From Bosea sp. OAE506 (GTDB lineage: Bacteria > Pseudomonadota > Alphaproteobacteria > Rhizobiales > Beijerinckiaceae), in the NCBI RefSeq assembly GCF_040546595.1, contig NZ_JBEPOB010000001.1, positions 2,605,001-2,669,000 of the forward strand: 64,000 nucleotides of DNA. Direction: 5' to 3'. Under the pieces are notes generated by a model, which searched no databases, was not told the origin of the DNA, and saw only the letters and a program-made list of their open reading frames with translations. Positions 16,622 to 26,275 of the stretch are shown here, piece after piece. The stretch's first letter is position 1; every line of letters starts with the position of its first letter. A program made the position numbers and the translations under genes.

Positions 16622-19600
16622 TTGCGTGAGACCCTGACTGTCCTGGCCGGCCTGCTGGTGCTGGCGCTGCTGGCGGCCCTGATCGGGCCGGGCTTCGTCG
16701 ACTGGCGCGGCTATCGCCCGCATTTCGAGGCGCGCCTAGCCGAGACGCTGGGCGTCGAAACCCGCATCGGCGGCGGCATCGGCCTGCGGCTTCTGCCCTC
16801 GCCGCGGCTGACGCTGCAGGATGTGCGCTTCGGCGGCGCGGCGGCCGACACAAGCCGCGCCTCGGTCGAGACGCTGACGGTCGAGCTCGCGCTCGCCTCG
16901 CTGGCTCGCGGCGAATTCCGCATCGCGGATGCCCGGGCTGAGGGCGCGACCGTCTCGCTAGCCTTTGACGAGGCCGGCGCGCTGCGCCTGCCGGCGCGCG
17001 GCGGCGCCGGCCTGCCGACGCAGACCAGCCTCGACCGTCTCTCGATCGGCCGCTCGGTGCTGATCTGGCAGGAGGCCGGCCGCGAGCCGGTGACGATCGG
17101 CCCGATCGCGGCCGAGGTGTCGGCCGTGACGCTCGCGGGCCCCTGGCGCGTCGAGGGCGAGGCGGCCGGCGCCTCGCTGCGCATCACCACCGGCGCGCTC
17201 GAGCCGGACGGCAAACTCCGGACCAAGGCCTTCGTCACCGGCCAGGACATCCTGCTCGGCTTCGACGGCAGCGTGACGATGCCGGCGGGCGGGAACGCGC
17301 CGGGTCTGGAGGGCGCCTTCACGCTCTCGCCCGGCGGCGCGCTGGCGCTCTCCGGCAAGGTCAGCGGCGGCAGCCGCCAGCTCGATCTCGCAGGGCTCGT
17401 GCTCGACATCGCGGGGGGCGCGGCGCGGCTGGAGGGCGAGGGCCAGTTCATGCCTGGCACAGGCGGCGGCGTCCTGGCGCTGCGCGCACGCAGGCTCGAT
17501 GCCGATGCGCTGGCCGAGGCGCTCGCCGCCCGACCGGGCTTCGAGCGTGCGCTGCAGGGCCTGCCGGGACAGATCGATCTGTCGCTCGATCTCGACCAGC
17601 TGATCTGGCGCGGTGAGGATTTTTCCGCCTTCGGCCTGCGCGGAAAGCTCGATCCGCAGGGCCTGTCGGAGGCCACGGCGTCGGTGCGCGTCGCGGGCGC
17701 GCTGCTGGGCGCCAGTGGTGGCGCCGATGCGCAGGGCATCGCGGGCCGCCTCAATCTGAAGGCCGGCGATTCCCGCCGCATCGGGCTGGTGCTGGCGCGG
17801 GCGGGGCTCGACCCCGCTCTGGCCGATCTCGTCGCGGGGCTGGGCCAGATCGACGCCGAGGCGATCGGCGCCTGGGATGGCGGGCGGCTCGGCCTGCAGC
17901 GGCTGATGCTGACCGGCTCTTCCGGCGTGAGGCTCGATCTCTCGGGCGATGTGACGGCGGAGCGGCTGTCCGCCAGGGCGGTGCTGCACGGCTTCGACCT
18001 AACCACGCTGCCGCCCGGCCAGAGCGTCGCGGGCCTGTTCGGCGCGCGCGATCTCGCGCTGGATCTCAGCCTGACGCAGGCCCGTTTCCGCAACGTGCCG
18101 CCCGGCTCGGCCCAGCTCGAGCTGCGGCGTCAGGGGCGCGACTGGCGTTTAAGTCGCCTCGCCATCGACGGCTTTGGCGGCGTCACCGTCTCCGGTTCCG
18201 GCGCCTTGCTCGCCGAGGGCGGCGAGATTTCCGGCCGCATCCGCGCGCCGCGTTTCGAGGCGGTCGCGGCCCTGGCGGGGCCGCTGCTGCCCGAACCGGC
18301 GCGACAGGCGCTGGGCCGGGCGGCCGACGGGCTGGCCCGGCTCGACACCGCCTTCCGCCTGACGAGGGCTCCGAGCGGTGAAACCGGGCTGGTGCTCGAT
18401 GGCGCGGCGCAAGCGGGGCGGCTCACCTTGACCGGCCGGCTCGACTCCGGCGGGACCTGGACGGGGGCAAGGCTCCGGTTCGACCTCGCCGACCGGCGCC
18501 AGGCTTTCCAGGCACTCGGTGTTCCGTCGCCGCGCCAGAGCGGCCCCGGCGAACTTGTTCTGACGCAGGAGGCGGGGCGGCTGTCGGGCACGCTGGCCGG
18601 GCCCGGCCTGTCGATCGTGGTCGAGAGCGATGGCGCCGCGCCGGCGCGCCTCGCGGTACAGGCCGACGGCATCGGCCAGATCCTGCCGGACGGCGCGGCG
18701 CGTCTCCTGCCCGATGGGCTGGTCGATCTCCATGGACGCCTCGGCACGAGTCCAGAGGCGGTCACGCTCGACGAGGTCGTGTTCAATCTCGGCGCGGCCA
18801 CGGCGAAAGGCAGTCTGGCCCTGGCTCGCGAGGGCGGCGGCGTCAGCGGCCGCCTGGCCTTGCCGGCGGTCGATCTGCGCGCCCTGCTCGGCGCGGCCCT
18901 GGGAGCAGGCCCGTCCGCGCCGCAGAGCTGGGCGACGGCGCGGTTCGGCCCGGCCGCCGCGCTGCCCGAGTTCCAGCTGGCGATCGAGGCCGGCACGGTG
19001 GTGGCCGCCGACGGCGTGACCCTGCGCGATGCTCGCTTCACCTTGCGCTCCGACCCGGAGGGCCTGCGGCTCGAGGAGGGAAGCGCGAGCTTCGGCGGCG
19101 GGCGCGTCGGCGGGCGCCTCGCGGCGCGGCGCGAAGGTGGATTGGCGCTGCTCTCGGGCCGGCTCTCGCTGGAGGCGATCGATCTCGCCCCCCTGACCGG
19201 CGGCTCGCTGGGCGGGCGCGTCTCGGGGCAGATCGAGGCCGGCGGGTCAGGCGAGAGTCCGGCGCGGCTGGTGGCGGGGCTGGGCGGAGCCGGGACCCTG
19301 ACCTTCACCGAGGCGCGCCTCAGCCGGTTCGACCCCGCGGCCTATGCCCGTGTGATCGCCGCGACGGGCGAGGACGCGTCCGAAAGTGACGCGTCGCGGC
19401 TGCAGCAGCGGCTCACGGAGGCGCTCGACCGCGATGCCTGGGCGCTGGGCGGCGTCACCGTACCCTTCACCCTTGCGGGCGGGTTGATCCGGCTGCAGCC
19501 GCTGGCTTTCGAGCGGAACGGCCTGCGGGCGGAGGCCAGCGGCATCGTCGATCTGCGCGCGCTGACCCTGGATCTCCGCCTCGGTCTGCGGCCGCTCGGC

Positions 19601-20218
19601 GCGCTGCCGAAGGGCTGGCCGGCGGATGCGCCGCAGATCGGCGTGGCCTGGCGCGGGCCGCTGACGGCGCCGCGTCGCGAGACGGACGTCAACGCGCTGT
19701 CGAACGTCGTCGCCGCCCGCGCGCTGGCGCGCGAGATCGAGCGGGTCGAGGCCTTCGAGGCGGATGCCCGCGAGCGCGCCACCCAGGCGCGGCGCCTGCG
19801 CGCAGAGCGCGAGATGCGCGAGAACGCCCGCAAGCTCGCCGAATTCCTGAAGGCGGAGGAGGAGCGGCGTCTTGCCGAGGAGAAGCGGGCCGAGGAGGAA
19901 CGCCGTGTCGAGGAGGCGCGCCGGCTGATCGAGGAGCGGCGGGCGGAGGAGACGCGCCGGGCCGAGCAGGCGCGCATGGAGCAGGAGATGCGGCGCCGCA
20001 TCGAGGCGGAGGAGCGAGCCGAGCGGGCGAGGGCGGCTACCGAGCGGGCGGCCGAGCGCGACACCGCACCGGCCCAGCAGCCCGGGCCGCTCATTCTGCC
20101 CGGCTCGCCGCGCGCGAACTATCCCGATGCGGTGCTGCAGCCGGCGCCGCCCTTGGCGCCGCCGCTCGACATCCAGCCCGTGCCACGCCCGCTGTCTCGT
20201 GGGGCGCAGCCGAACTGA
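16622..20218 (+). CDS. AsmA-family protein with long charged C-terminal coiled coil
   Basis: The 1198-residue protein begins at TTG (16622) with an N-terminal membrane anchor (LTVLAGLLVLALLAALIGPG) followed by the AsmA motif DWRGYRPHFEARLAETLGVE and VRFGG. Most of it should be beta-rich and periplasmic, of the AsmA/TamB bridge-like lipid-transport superfamily, related to outer membrane lipid or protein homeostasis. The C-terminal AsmA module is near residues 830-1020. From about residue 1040 to 1150 a highly charged helix rich in EERR and AEE repeats forms a coiled coil, then a proline-rich tail. That tail is not a standard part of the family. No better start is visible. Confidence 0.85.
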   Translation: MRETLTVLAGLLVLALLAALIGPGFVDWRGYRPHFEARLAETLGVETRIGGGIGLRLLPSPRLTLQDVRFGGAAADTSRASVETLTVELALASLARGEFRIADARAEGATVSLAFDEAGALRLPARGGAGLPTQTSLDRLSIGRSVLIWQEAGREPVTIGPIAAEVSAVTLAGPWRVEGEAAGASLRITTGALEPDGKLRTKAFVTGQDILLGFDGSVTMPAGGNAPGLEGAFTLSPGGALALSGKVSGGSRQLDLAGLVLDIAGGAARLEGEGQFMPGTGGGVLALRARRLDADALAEALAARPGFERALQGLPGQIDLSLDLDQLIWRGEDFSAFGLRGKLDPQGLSEATASVRVAGALLGASGGADAQGIAGRLNLKAGDSRRIGLVLARAGLDPALADLVAGLGQIDAEAIGAWDGGRLGLQRLMLTGSSGVRLDLSGDVTAERLSARAVLHGFDLTTLPPGQSVAGLFGARDLALDLSLTQARFRNVPPGSAQLELRRQGRDWRLSRLAIDGFGGVTVSGSGALLAEGGEISGRIRAPRFEAVAALAGPLLPEPARQALGRAADGLARLDTAFRLTRAPSGETGLVLDGAAQAGRLTLTGRLDSGGTWTGARLRFDLADRRQAFQALGVPSPRQSGPGELVLTQEAGRLSGTLAGPGLSIVVESDGAAPARLAVQADGIGQILPDGAARLLPDGLVDLHGRLGTSPEAVTLDEVVFNLGAATAKGSLALAREGGGVSGRLALPAVDLRALLGAALGAGPSAPQSWATARFGPAAALPEFQLAIEAGTVVAADGVTLRDARFTLRSDPEGLRLEEGSASFGGGRVGGRLAARREGGLALLSGRLSLEAIDLAPLTGGSLGGRVSGQIEAGGSGESPARLVAGLGGAGTLTFTEARLSRFDPAAYARVIAATGEDASESDASRLQQRLTEALDRDAWALGGVTVPFTLAGGLIRLQPLAFERNGLRAEASGIVDLRALTLDLRLGLRPLGALPKGWPADAPQIGVAWRGPLTAPRRETDVNALSNVVAARALAREIERVEAFEADARERATQARRLRAEREMRENARKLAEFLKAEEERRLAEEKRAEEERRVEEARRLIEERRAEETRRAEQARMEQEMRRRIEAEERAERARAATERAAERDTAPAQQPGPLILPGSPRANYPDAVLQPAPPLAPPLDIQPVPRPLSRGAQPN

Positions 20219-20328
20219 GCTGCATCCTCGCATCCTGATTCAGGTGGTTGCGGATCCGATTCCGGTGATGGCCGTAAGGTCCTGACATTCGGGGACTATC
20301 GGCGCCGCGTGTGATGCGCCGATCCCCG

Positions 20329-20559
20329 TCAAACCGGCGTCCGTGCCGCGCGCTCGCGGTAGTGCGCCAGCACATGCAGGCGAAGCGCCGAAGAGAGATT
20401 GACCGCGTCGCGGTCATCATCGATGGCTGCGATCAGCGCCGCGACGGTTCGCCCCTCGGCGGCGGCGATCTCCTTCAGCGCATCCCAGAAGGGCTCTTCC
20501 AGCGAGACGCTGGTGCGATGGCCGGCGATGGTGAGCGACCGTTTCCGCTCGGCGCTCAC
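20329..20559 (-). CDS. Ribbon-helix-helix domain protein (RHH_4 type)
   Basis: This 76-residue protein has a ribbon-helix-helix signature: RSLTIAGHRTSVSLEEPFWDALKEIAAAEGRTVAALIAAI. Such proteins bind DNA as dimers; this subfamily is widespread in alphaproteobacteria and often sits beside a DUF4169 gene and fumC, as here. It starts at GTG overlapping the DUF4169 stop (GTGA), so it is translationally coupled. No toxin is adjacent, so calling it an antitoxin would be unsupported. Confidence 0.85.
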   Translation of the reverse strand: MSAERKRSLTIAGHRTSVSLEEPFWDALKEIAAAEGRTVAALIAAIDDDRDAVNLSSALRLHVLAHYRERAARTPV

Positions 20560-20753
20560 GGCGTCGGCTCGTCGTCCGGCGGGGCGAGGCGGTGCCCGTC
20601 CAGCGTCCGGGCGGCCTTGTCGCGCTCGGCCTCGGTGAGGCTTCGCTCCGCCTTGGTCCGCCCGAAGGCGATGCGGTTTTGCTGCGCCTGCTGTTCCGCC
20701 TCCTGCCGCGCGCGCTGCTTACGGGCCCGGCGCAGATTGACGATCTCGGCCAT
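20556..20753 (-). CDS. DUF4169 family small protein
   Basis: The 65-residue basic protein, MAEIVNLRRARKQRARQEAE followed by a Gln/Arg-rich helix, matches the DUF4169 pattern (AEIVNLRRARK at the N-terminus, then NRIAFGRTKAER). Function is unknown; it is predicted cytoplasmic. It lies 14 bases downstream of fumC on the same strand and overlaps the RHH gene by four bases, suggesting a fumC-DUF4169-RHH operon. Confidence 0.85.
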   Translation of the reverse strand: MAEIVNLRRARKQRARQEAEQQAQQNRIAFGRTKAERSLTEAERDKAARTLDGHRLAPPDDEPTP

Positions 20754-20767
20754 GGCGGGGCGCTCGC

Positions 20768-22162
<1,395 letters not shown>

Positions 22163-22246
22163 GGCGGCCTGCCTTGAAGGGGCTGCCCCGGCGCGATGCG
22201 CCGGCGGGGCGAGCCCAATGCGGGATCGCGGCCGTTTGCCGGCCGG

Positions 22247-22890
22247 TCAGGTCTTCTTGCGGAAGGAATCGAGGCTGACGACCTGAGCGCCACCGCTCTC
22301 GGCGGCCTCCGGCGTCTCCTCGGTCTTGGCGTCTTCGGGCGCCGGCTTGGCCGCCTTGGCGCCCTTGCCGGCAGCCGTTGCGGGTTCGCGCGGCTTGATC
22401 GCCGGAACGCCCGCCGGCGTCGCCTTGACGGGCAAGGCGAGGGGGGCGGGAGGCGCCTCGCTCGGCTCGGAGCCCGCACCGCGGGGGCGCGGGGGGCCGA
22501 GGCGGATTCCGGCACTACGGCAGGCTCGGCACCTTCCTGCGTCTCGAACTTCAGGCCGAACTGGACCGAGGGATCGAAGAAGGTGGTGATGGCGTCGAAG
22601 GGGACGAGCAGACGCTCCGGCACGCTCGAGAAGGACAGGCCGACCTCGAAGGCATGCTCGCCGACGCTGAGATCCCAGAACTGGTGCTGGAGGACGATCG
22701 TCATCTCTTCGGGATGCTTGTCGCGCAGGCGCTGCGACACGCGCACGCCCGGCGCCGTGGTCCGGAAGGTGATGTAAAAATGGTGGTCGCCCGGCAGCCC
22801 GTCCCGTCCGGCCTCGGTCAGGATCTTGCGCACGACACCCTTCAACGCGTCCTGCACCATCAGATCATAGCGAAGAACGTCCTTGGACAT
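22247..22890 (-). pseudogene. sspB: ClpXP adaptor SspB, broken by a one-base frameshift
   Basis: SspB binds ssrA-tagged proteins and tethers them to ClpXP. The N-terminal domain is intact from 22890: MSKDVLRYDLMVQDALKGVV, HFYITFRTTAPGVRVS, FWDLSVGEHAFEVGLSFS. It reads in frame to about QEGAEPAVVPESASAP. The C-terminal tail, AVKATPAGVPAIKP-type sequence then GGAQVVSLDSFRKK and a stop at 22247, lies in another frame. The tail is the conserved ClpX-docking end. A missing base in the G/C runs near 22485-22500 (six G at 22491-22496) would join them into about 214 residues. As read, the frame instead runs arginine-rich into fumC to 21982. Real mutation or base-calling error cannot be separated here. 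Confidence 0.82.
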
Positions 22891-22943
22891 CGTGTCGTGG
22901 TTTCCGCTTCAAGCATCCCGCGGCAGCCACCAGGCAGCCTGAC

Positions 22944-22977
22944 AAAAAAGTGGAGGCTTCTGTTGCCAGGCGCCTCC
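22944..22977 (-). terminator. Rho-independent terminator of ssrA
   Basis: On the minus strand GGAGGC (22972-22977) pairs with GCCTCC (22952-22957) around a 14-base loop, and is followed by AC then six T (22944-22949). It closes the tmRNA gene and separates it from sspB. Confidence 0.7.
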
Positions 22978-23320
22978 GGGCCCCGCCTTACGTCGCTAAA
23001 CGGAAGGACTTAGGTTTGGGAACCAGCACCGCTTACGCGGCGACAGCGACCCGAGCATTGTTGTCGTTGGCAACTATGCGTTAGCCCTATAACGGCGGAA
23101 CCATACCGGGCAAAAGAACGGCCTTTACACTCTCGTCGATCCTATTTCGCCCCCGCCGCAACCCTGCCACTCGGTGGCCTGGCAAGCCCGCGGTCCAAGA
23201 TCCCGCAGGCCGCCCCATGGCTCGCGCCGCAGGGCTGTGGTGGAGGCGCCGGGTACCGCCCCCGGGTCCGAAAAGCTTATTCCGACGCTCGTTTATCGCC
23301 ATAGCCGGTCTTGCGAACGG
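22978..23320 (-). ncRNA. ssrA: Circularly permuted two-piece tmRNA
   Basis: tmRNA rescues stalled ribosomes and tags the nascent chain for proteolysis. The acceptor piece comes first on the minus strand and ends in GGCGCCTCCACCA at 23238. The coding piece begins GGGGGCGAAATAGGATCGACG at 23154. The 5' strand GGGGGCG pairs with CGCCTCC of the acceptor piece to give a seven-base acceptor stem with one G-U. The tag reading frame follows at 23033-23071. The order acceptor, intervening, coding is the alphaproteobacterial permutation. The outer limits are approximate: a promoter at 23328-23356 and the terminator at 22944-22977 define the transcript. Confidence 0.93.
23033..23071 (-). other. tmRNA tag reading frame (ANDNNARVAVAA)
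   Basis: Reading from GCC at 23071 the codons give A-N-D-N-N-A-R-V-A-V-A-A then TAA at 23033-23035. With the Ala carried by tmRNA the tag is AANDNNARVAVAA. It keeps the AND(N) start recognised by SspB and the AVAA-type end recognised by ClpX, both typical of alphaproteobacteria. Confidence 0.92.
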
Positions 23321-23327
23321 CACGCCC

Positions 23328-23356
23328 AATATAGGGGCTGCATCGCGCCGGGGAAA
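23328..23356 (-). promoter_or_regulatory. Predicted ssrA promoter
   Basis: On the minus strand TTTCCC (23351-23356) and TATATT (23328-23333) are separated by 17 bases. The -10 is unusually AT-rich for this GC-rich genome. The start site would lie near 23320, shortly before the acceptor piece. Confidence 0.5.
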
Positions 23357-23379
23357 GAGCCGATGGCCCTCGTGCCGGC

Positions 23380-23709
23380 TTAATTTCCGGGCGGGGGCAG
23401 GTGGCGCAGAATCCGCCCGTCATGGGCGTGGATATCGACGGCGACTTCGTTGCCGCTGCGGTCTCGGCCCGCGACCTCCCAGCGCTCGTCGACCAGCACG
23501 AGATCCTCGATATGATCGACGCCCGAGCGCCAGGCAATGCGCCGGGCAGCTTTTTCCGTGACCCGGTAGGCCGGCGCGTGGATCGACGCGGTCTGCATCG
23601 CAGCAGGGGCCGCCGCGGGCCGCTGGGCATCCGCCGGGCTGCAGGTCATCACCGCCGTCAGGCCCGATACCGCCAGGGCGGCGGCTGCGAGCCCCATCAC
23701 TTTGATCAT
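23380..23709 (-). CDS. PepSY-like secreted protein (109 aa)
   Basis: ATG at 23707-23709, with AGGAAGACG upstream, opens a signal peptide (MIKVMGLAAAALAVSGLTAV, then ADAQ). The mature part carries a PepSY-like segment: AARRIAWRSGVDHIEDLVLV, DERWEVAGRDRSGNEVAVDI, HAHDGRILRHL. PepSY proteins are periplasmic inhibitors or binding modules of unknown ligand. The gene 23814 encodes a paralogue on the same strand about 100 bases upstream, so the two look like a duplicated pair. Confidence 0.8.
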   Translation of the reverse strand: MIKVMGLAAAALAVSGLTAVMTCSPADAQRPAAAPAAMQTASIHAPAYRVTEKAARRIAWRSGVDHIEDLVLVDERWEVAGRDRSGNEVAVDIHAHDGRILRHLPPPGN

Positions 23710-23813
23710 ATCTTGTCGTCTTCCTGTCATTCGCGAGGTCGGCATATGGGGGCGGCGGGCGGGAACGTCCCGCCCGCCGCCGGTCACATCCGCTCGCGAT
23801 TGCGTGAGGCGTG

Positions 23814-24128
23814 TCAGGGCTTGACGCCGGCCGAGGCCGGGCGATCGCGTTCCATCTTGATGACGGTGCCGTCCGTTGCGCGCAGGTCGATCTCGATTTC
23901 GGCGCCCGCGGCGTCGCGACCCTCGATCTCCCATTTGCCGTCGTCGAGGCTGATCTCCTCGATCCGCACGACCCCGTTCTCGGCGGCGATCCGGCGGGCC
24001 TCGTCCATTGAGATGGCCGGCGCTGCGGGGCTCGCAGGGGTCTGGGCCGGGACCTGGGCCAAAGCGGGGAGGGGCAGGGCGAAGGCCGCCGCCAGCAGGA
24101 TGGCGCGTGTCCGGGGTCGCAGGGTCAT
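23814..24128 (-). CDS. PepSY-like secreted protein (104 aa)
   Basis: ATG at 24126-24128 has AGGAGAACCCGC upstream. The signal peptide is MTLRPRTRAILLAAAFALPL ending PALAQ. The mature part shows a PepSY-like helix-strand pattern: DEARRIAAENGVVRIEEISL, DDGKWEIEGRDAAGAEIEID, ATDGTVIKMER. The same architecture is seen in the neighbour at 23380, with both having the WE(V/I)xGRD core. It is divergent from thyA. Function is not known. Confidence 0.8.
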   Translation of the reverse strand: MTLRPRTRAILLAAAFALPLPALAQVPAQTPASPAAPAISMDEARRIAAENGVVRIEEISLDDGKWEIEGRDAAGAEIEIDLRATDGTVIKMERDRPASAGVKP

Positions 24129-24326
24129 GCGGGTTCTCCTGTTCGATTCATCGGGTGGGGACCGTGAGGCAACCCCTCGCGCTGCGTTCGGGTTCCGCCT
24201 GCGACGGTCCAGGAGGCTCGCGGCGCGGGCGGCGGGTGGCGAAGAAATCCGGGGAACAGCGGGCGCGCCACCGCGCGAAACGAAGCAGCTGCGTCTATGG
24301 TGGCGCGCTTCAAACGAGATTCGCGC

Positions 24327-25121
24327 ATGCACCAGTATCACGACCTGCTCCGACGCGTTCTGGACGAGGGCGTCCGCAAGGACGACCGCACGGGCACTGG
24401 CACGATCGCGGTCTTCGGCCACCAGATGCGCTTCGATCTGAGCGAGGGCTTCCCGCTCGTCACCACCAAGAAGCTGCATCTGAAGTCGATCATCCATGAG
24501 CTGATCTGGTTCCTTCGCGGCGACACCAATGTCCGCTATCTGCAGGAGAACGGCGTCACCATCTGGGACGAGTGGGCCGACGAGAAGGGCGATCTCGGCC
24601 CGGTCTATGGCCGGCAGTGGCGCTCCTGGGCGGCGCCGGATGCCCAGACGATCGACCAGATCGCCTGGCTGGTGAATGAGATCCGGCGCAATCCGGATTC
24701 GCGCCGGCTGATCGTCTCGGCCTGGAACCCGGCCGACATCCCGAAAATGGCGCTGGCGCCCTGCCACTGCCTGTTCCAGTTCTTCGTCGCCGAGGGCAAG
24801 CTCTCCTGCCAGCTTTACCAGCGCTCAGCCGACGTCTTCCTCGGCGTGCCCTTCAACATCGCGAGCTATGCGCTGCTGACGCATATGGTGGCACAGGTGA
24901 CCGGGCTGGGCGTCGGGGCGTTCGTCCATTCCTTCGGCGACACGCATCTCTATGTGAACCACCTCGACCAGGCGAAGCTGCAGCTCGGCCGGGAGTTCAG
25001 GCCGCTGCCGAAGCTGACCCTCAATCCGGCCGTCACCCGCCTGGAGGATTTCAACTTCGCCGACGTGACGATCGAGGGCTACGACCCGCACCCGGCGATC
25101 AAGGCGCCGATCGCGATATGA
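24327..25121 (+). CDS. thyA: Thymidylate synthase
   Basis: ThyA methylates dUMP to dTMP with methylenetetrahydrofolate, generating dihydrofolate. The start at 24327 gives 264 residues, the length of the E. coli enzyme, beginning [15 protein letters not shown]. The loop [42 protein letters not shown], the catalytic Cys in [11 protein letters not shown], and [22 protein letters not shown] are present. The stop overlaps the next gene (ATGA). It is linked to folA two genes downstream, which recycles the dihydrofolate made here. Confidence 0.97.
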   Translation: MHQYHDLLRRVLDEGVRKDDRTGTGTIAVFGHQMRFDLSEGFPLVTTKKLHLKSIIHELIWFLRGDTNVRYLQENGVTIWDEWADEKGDLGPVYGRQWRSWAAPDAQTIDQIAWLVNEIRRNPDSRRLIVSAWNPADIPKMALAPCHCLFQFFVAEGKLSCQLYQRSADVFLGVPFNIASYALLTHMVAQVTGLGVGAFVHSFGDTHLYVNHLDQAKLQLGREFRPLPKLTLNPAVTRLEDFNFADVTIEGYDPHPAIKAPIAI

Positions 25122-25600
25122 CACTCTCGATCCGTCCCGCCCGGCCCGACGAGGCCGGTCTCGTGCTCGATTTCATCAGGGCCCTCGCCGAATATGAGCG
25201 GCTGGCGCATGAGGTCGTCGCGACGGAGGCCGAGATCGCGACCGCGCTCTTCGGCGAGAACCCCAAGGCCTTCTGCGACATCGCGGAGTGGAACGGCGAG
25301 CCGGCGGGCTTTTCGGTCTGGTTCTATACCTATTCGACCTTCTCGGGCCGCCACGGCATCTGGCTCGAGGATCTCTTTGTCCATCCGCAGTTTCGCGGCC
25401 ACGGCATCGGCAAGGCGCTGATGGCAGGTCTGGCGAAGCGCTGCCTCGCCGAGGGGCTGCCGCGGCTCGCCTGGTGGGTGCTGAACTGGAACGAGCCCTC
25501 GCGCGTGTTCTACCGGTCGCTCGGCGCGAAGGCGCAGGACGAATGGACCGTGAAGCGCCTCGACGGCGAGGCGCTGGCGCGGCTGGCGGGGCAGGGCTGA
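25118..25600 (+). CDS. GNAT family N-acetyltransferase
   Basis: The 160-residue protein has the GNAT fold: [45 protein letters not shown], with RGHGIGK as the acetyl-CoA binding motif, and [22 protein letters not shown]. It resembles the spermidine/thialysine acetyltransferase-like subfamily, but the substrate is not known. Its ATG overlaps the thyA stop by four bases, and folA begins four bases after it ends, so it is inside the thyA-folA operon. Confidence 0.9.
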   Translation: MTLSIRPARPDEAGLVLDFIRALAEYERLAHEVVATEAEIATALFGENPKAFCDIAEWNGEPAGFSVWFYTYSTFSGRHGIWLEDLFVHPQFRGHGIGKALMAGLAKRCLAEGLPRLAWWVLNWNEPSRVFYRSLGAKAQDEWTVKRLDGEALARLAGQG

Positions 25601-25604
25601 GGCG

Positions 25605-26120
25605 ATGGCCGATCTTCCCATCGTGCTCGTCGCAGCCGTGGCCGACAACGGCGTCATCGGCGACGACAACCGCCTGATCTGGCGGCTGAAGACCGATCTG
25701 CGCCGGTTCCGCAGCCTGACGCTGGGCCGCCCCGTGCTGATGGGGCGCAAGACCTTCCTCTCCATCGGCAAGCCCCTGCCGGGACGCGAAACGATCGTGC
25801 TGACCCGGGACCCCGGCTTCCGCCCCGCTGGCGTCCGCACGGCTGCGGATCTCGACGCAGCGCTGAGCCTGGCGCAGCAGGTGGGGGCGGAGATGGGGGC
25901 CGACAGCGTCACGGTGGCAGGCGGGGCGGATGTCTATCGGCAGGTCCTGCCGCTGGCCGACCGGCTGGAGCTGACCTTTGTCCATGCCAGGCCGGAGGGC
26001 GATGCGCTGTTTCCCGACTGGGAGCGCTCGGCCTTCGTTGCGCAGGCGCCGGAAAGCCATCCGGCCAGTGCCGATGACGAGCATTCCTTTGCCTTCGCGA
26101 CCTTTCGCCGCCGCGGTTGA
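25605..26120 (+). CDS. folA: Dihydrofolate reductase
   Basis: FolA reduces dihydrofolate to tetrahydrofolate with NADPH. The 171-residue protein shows IVLVAAVADNGVIGDDNRLIWRLKTDLRRF, with the substrate-binding Asp of the W-x-L-x-x-D motif, then GRPVLMGRKTFLSIGKPLPGRETIVLTRD. VAGGADVYRQVLPLADRLELT follows near the C-terminus. It is the third gene of a thyA-GNAT-folA operon. The LIWRLKTDL segment has K rather than the common P-x-D, a minor deviation from type. Confidence 0.95.
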   Translation: MADLPIVLVAAVADNGVIGDDNRLIWRLKTDLRRFRSLTLGRPVLMGRKTFLSIGKPLPGRETIVLTRDPGFRPAGVRTAADLDAALSLAQQVGAEMGADSVTVAGGADVYRQVLPLADRLELTFVHARPEGDALFPDWERSAFVAQAPESHPASADDEHSFAFATFRRRG

Positions 26121-26275
26121 GACGGTTTGCGTTCACGATGAAGACCTTGCGTCGTTGACGAATCCATGGCCCATGCCCAAGTCAGCGCAGACCGCTCCGG
26201 CTGGGGAGCGCTGACAAGCGACCGCGTTTCGCCTATGGCGAGGGCAGGTTCGCGGAGAAAGGGAACGGCGCGAGT

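Noticed and set aside
23087..23561. Several short open frames over 23.1-23.6 kb
   Set aside because: The region is the tmRNA gene and its promoter; both tmRNA pieces, the tag frame and a terminator explain it without a protein.
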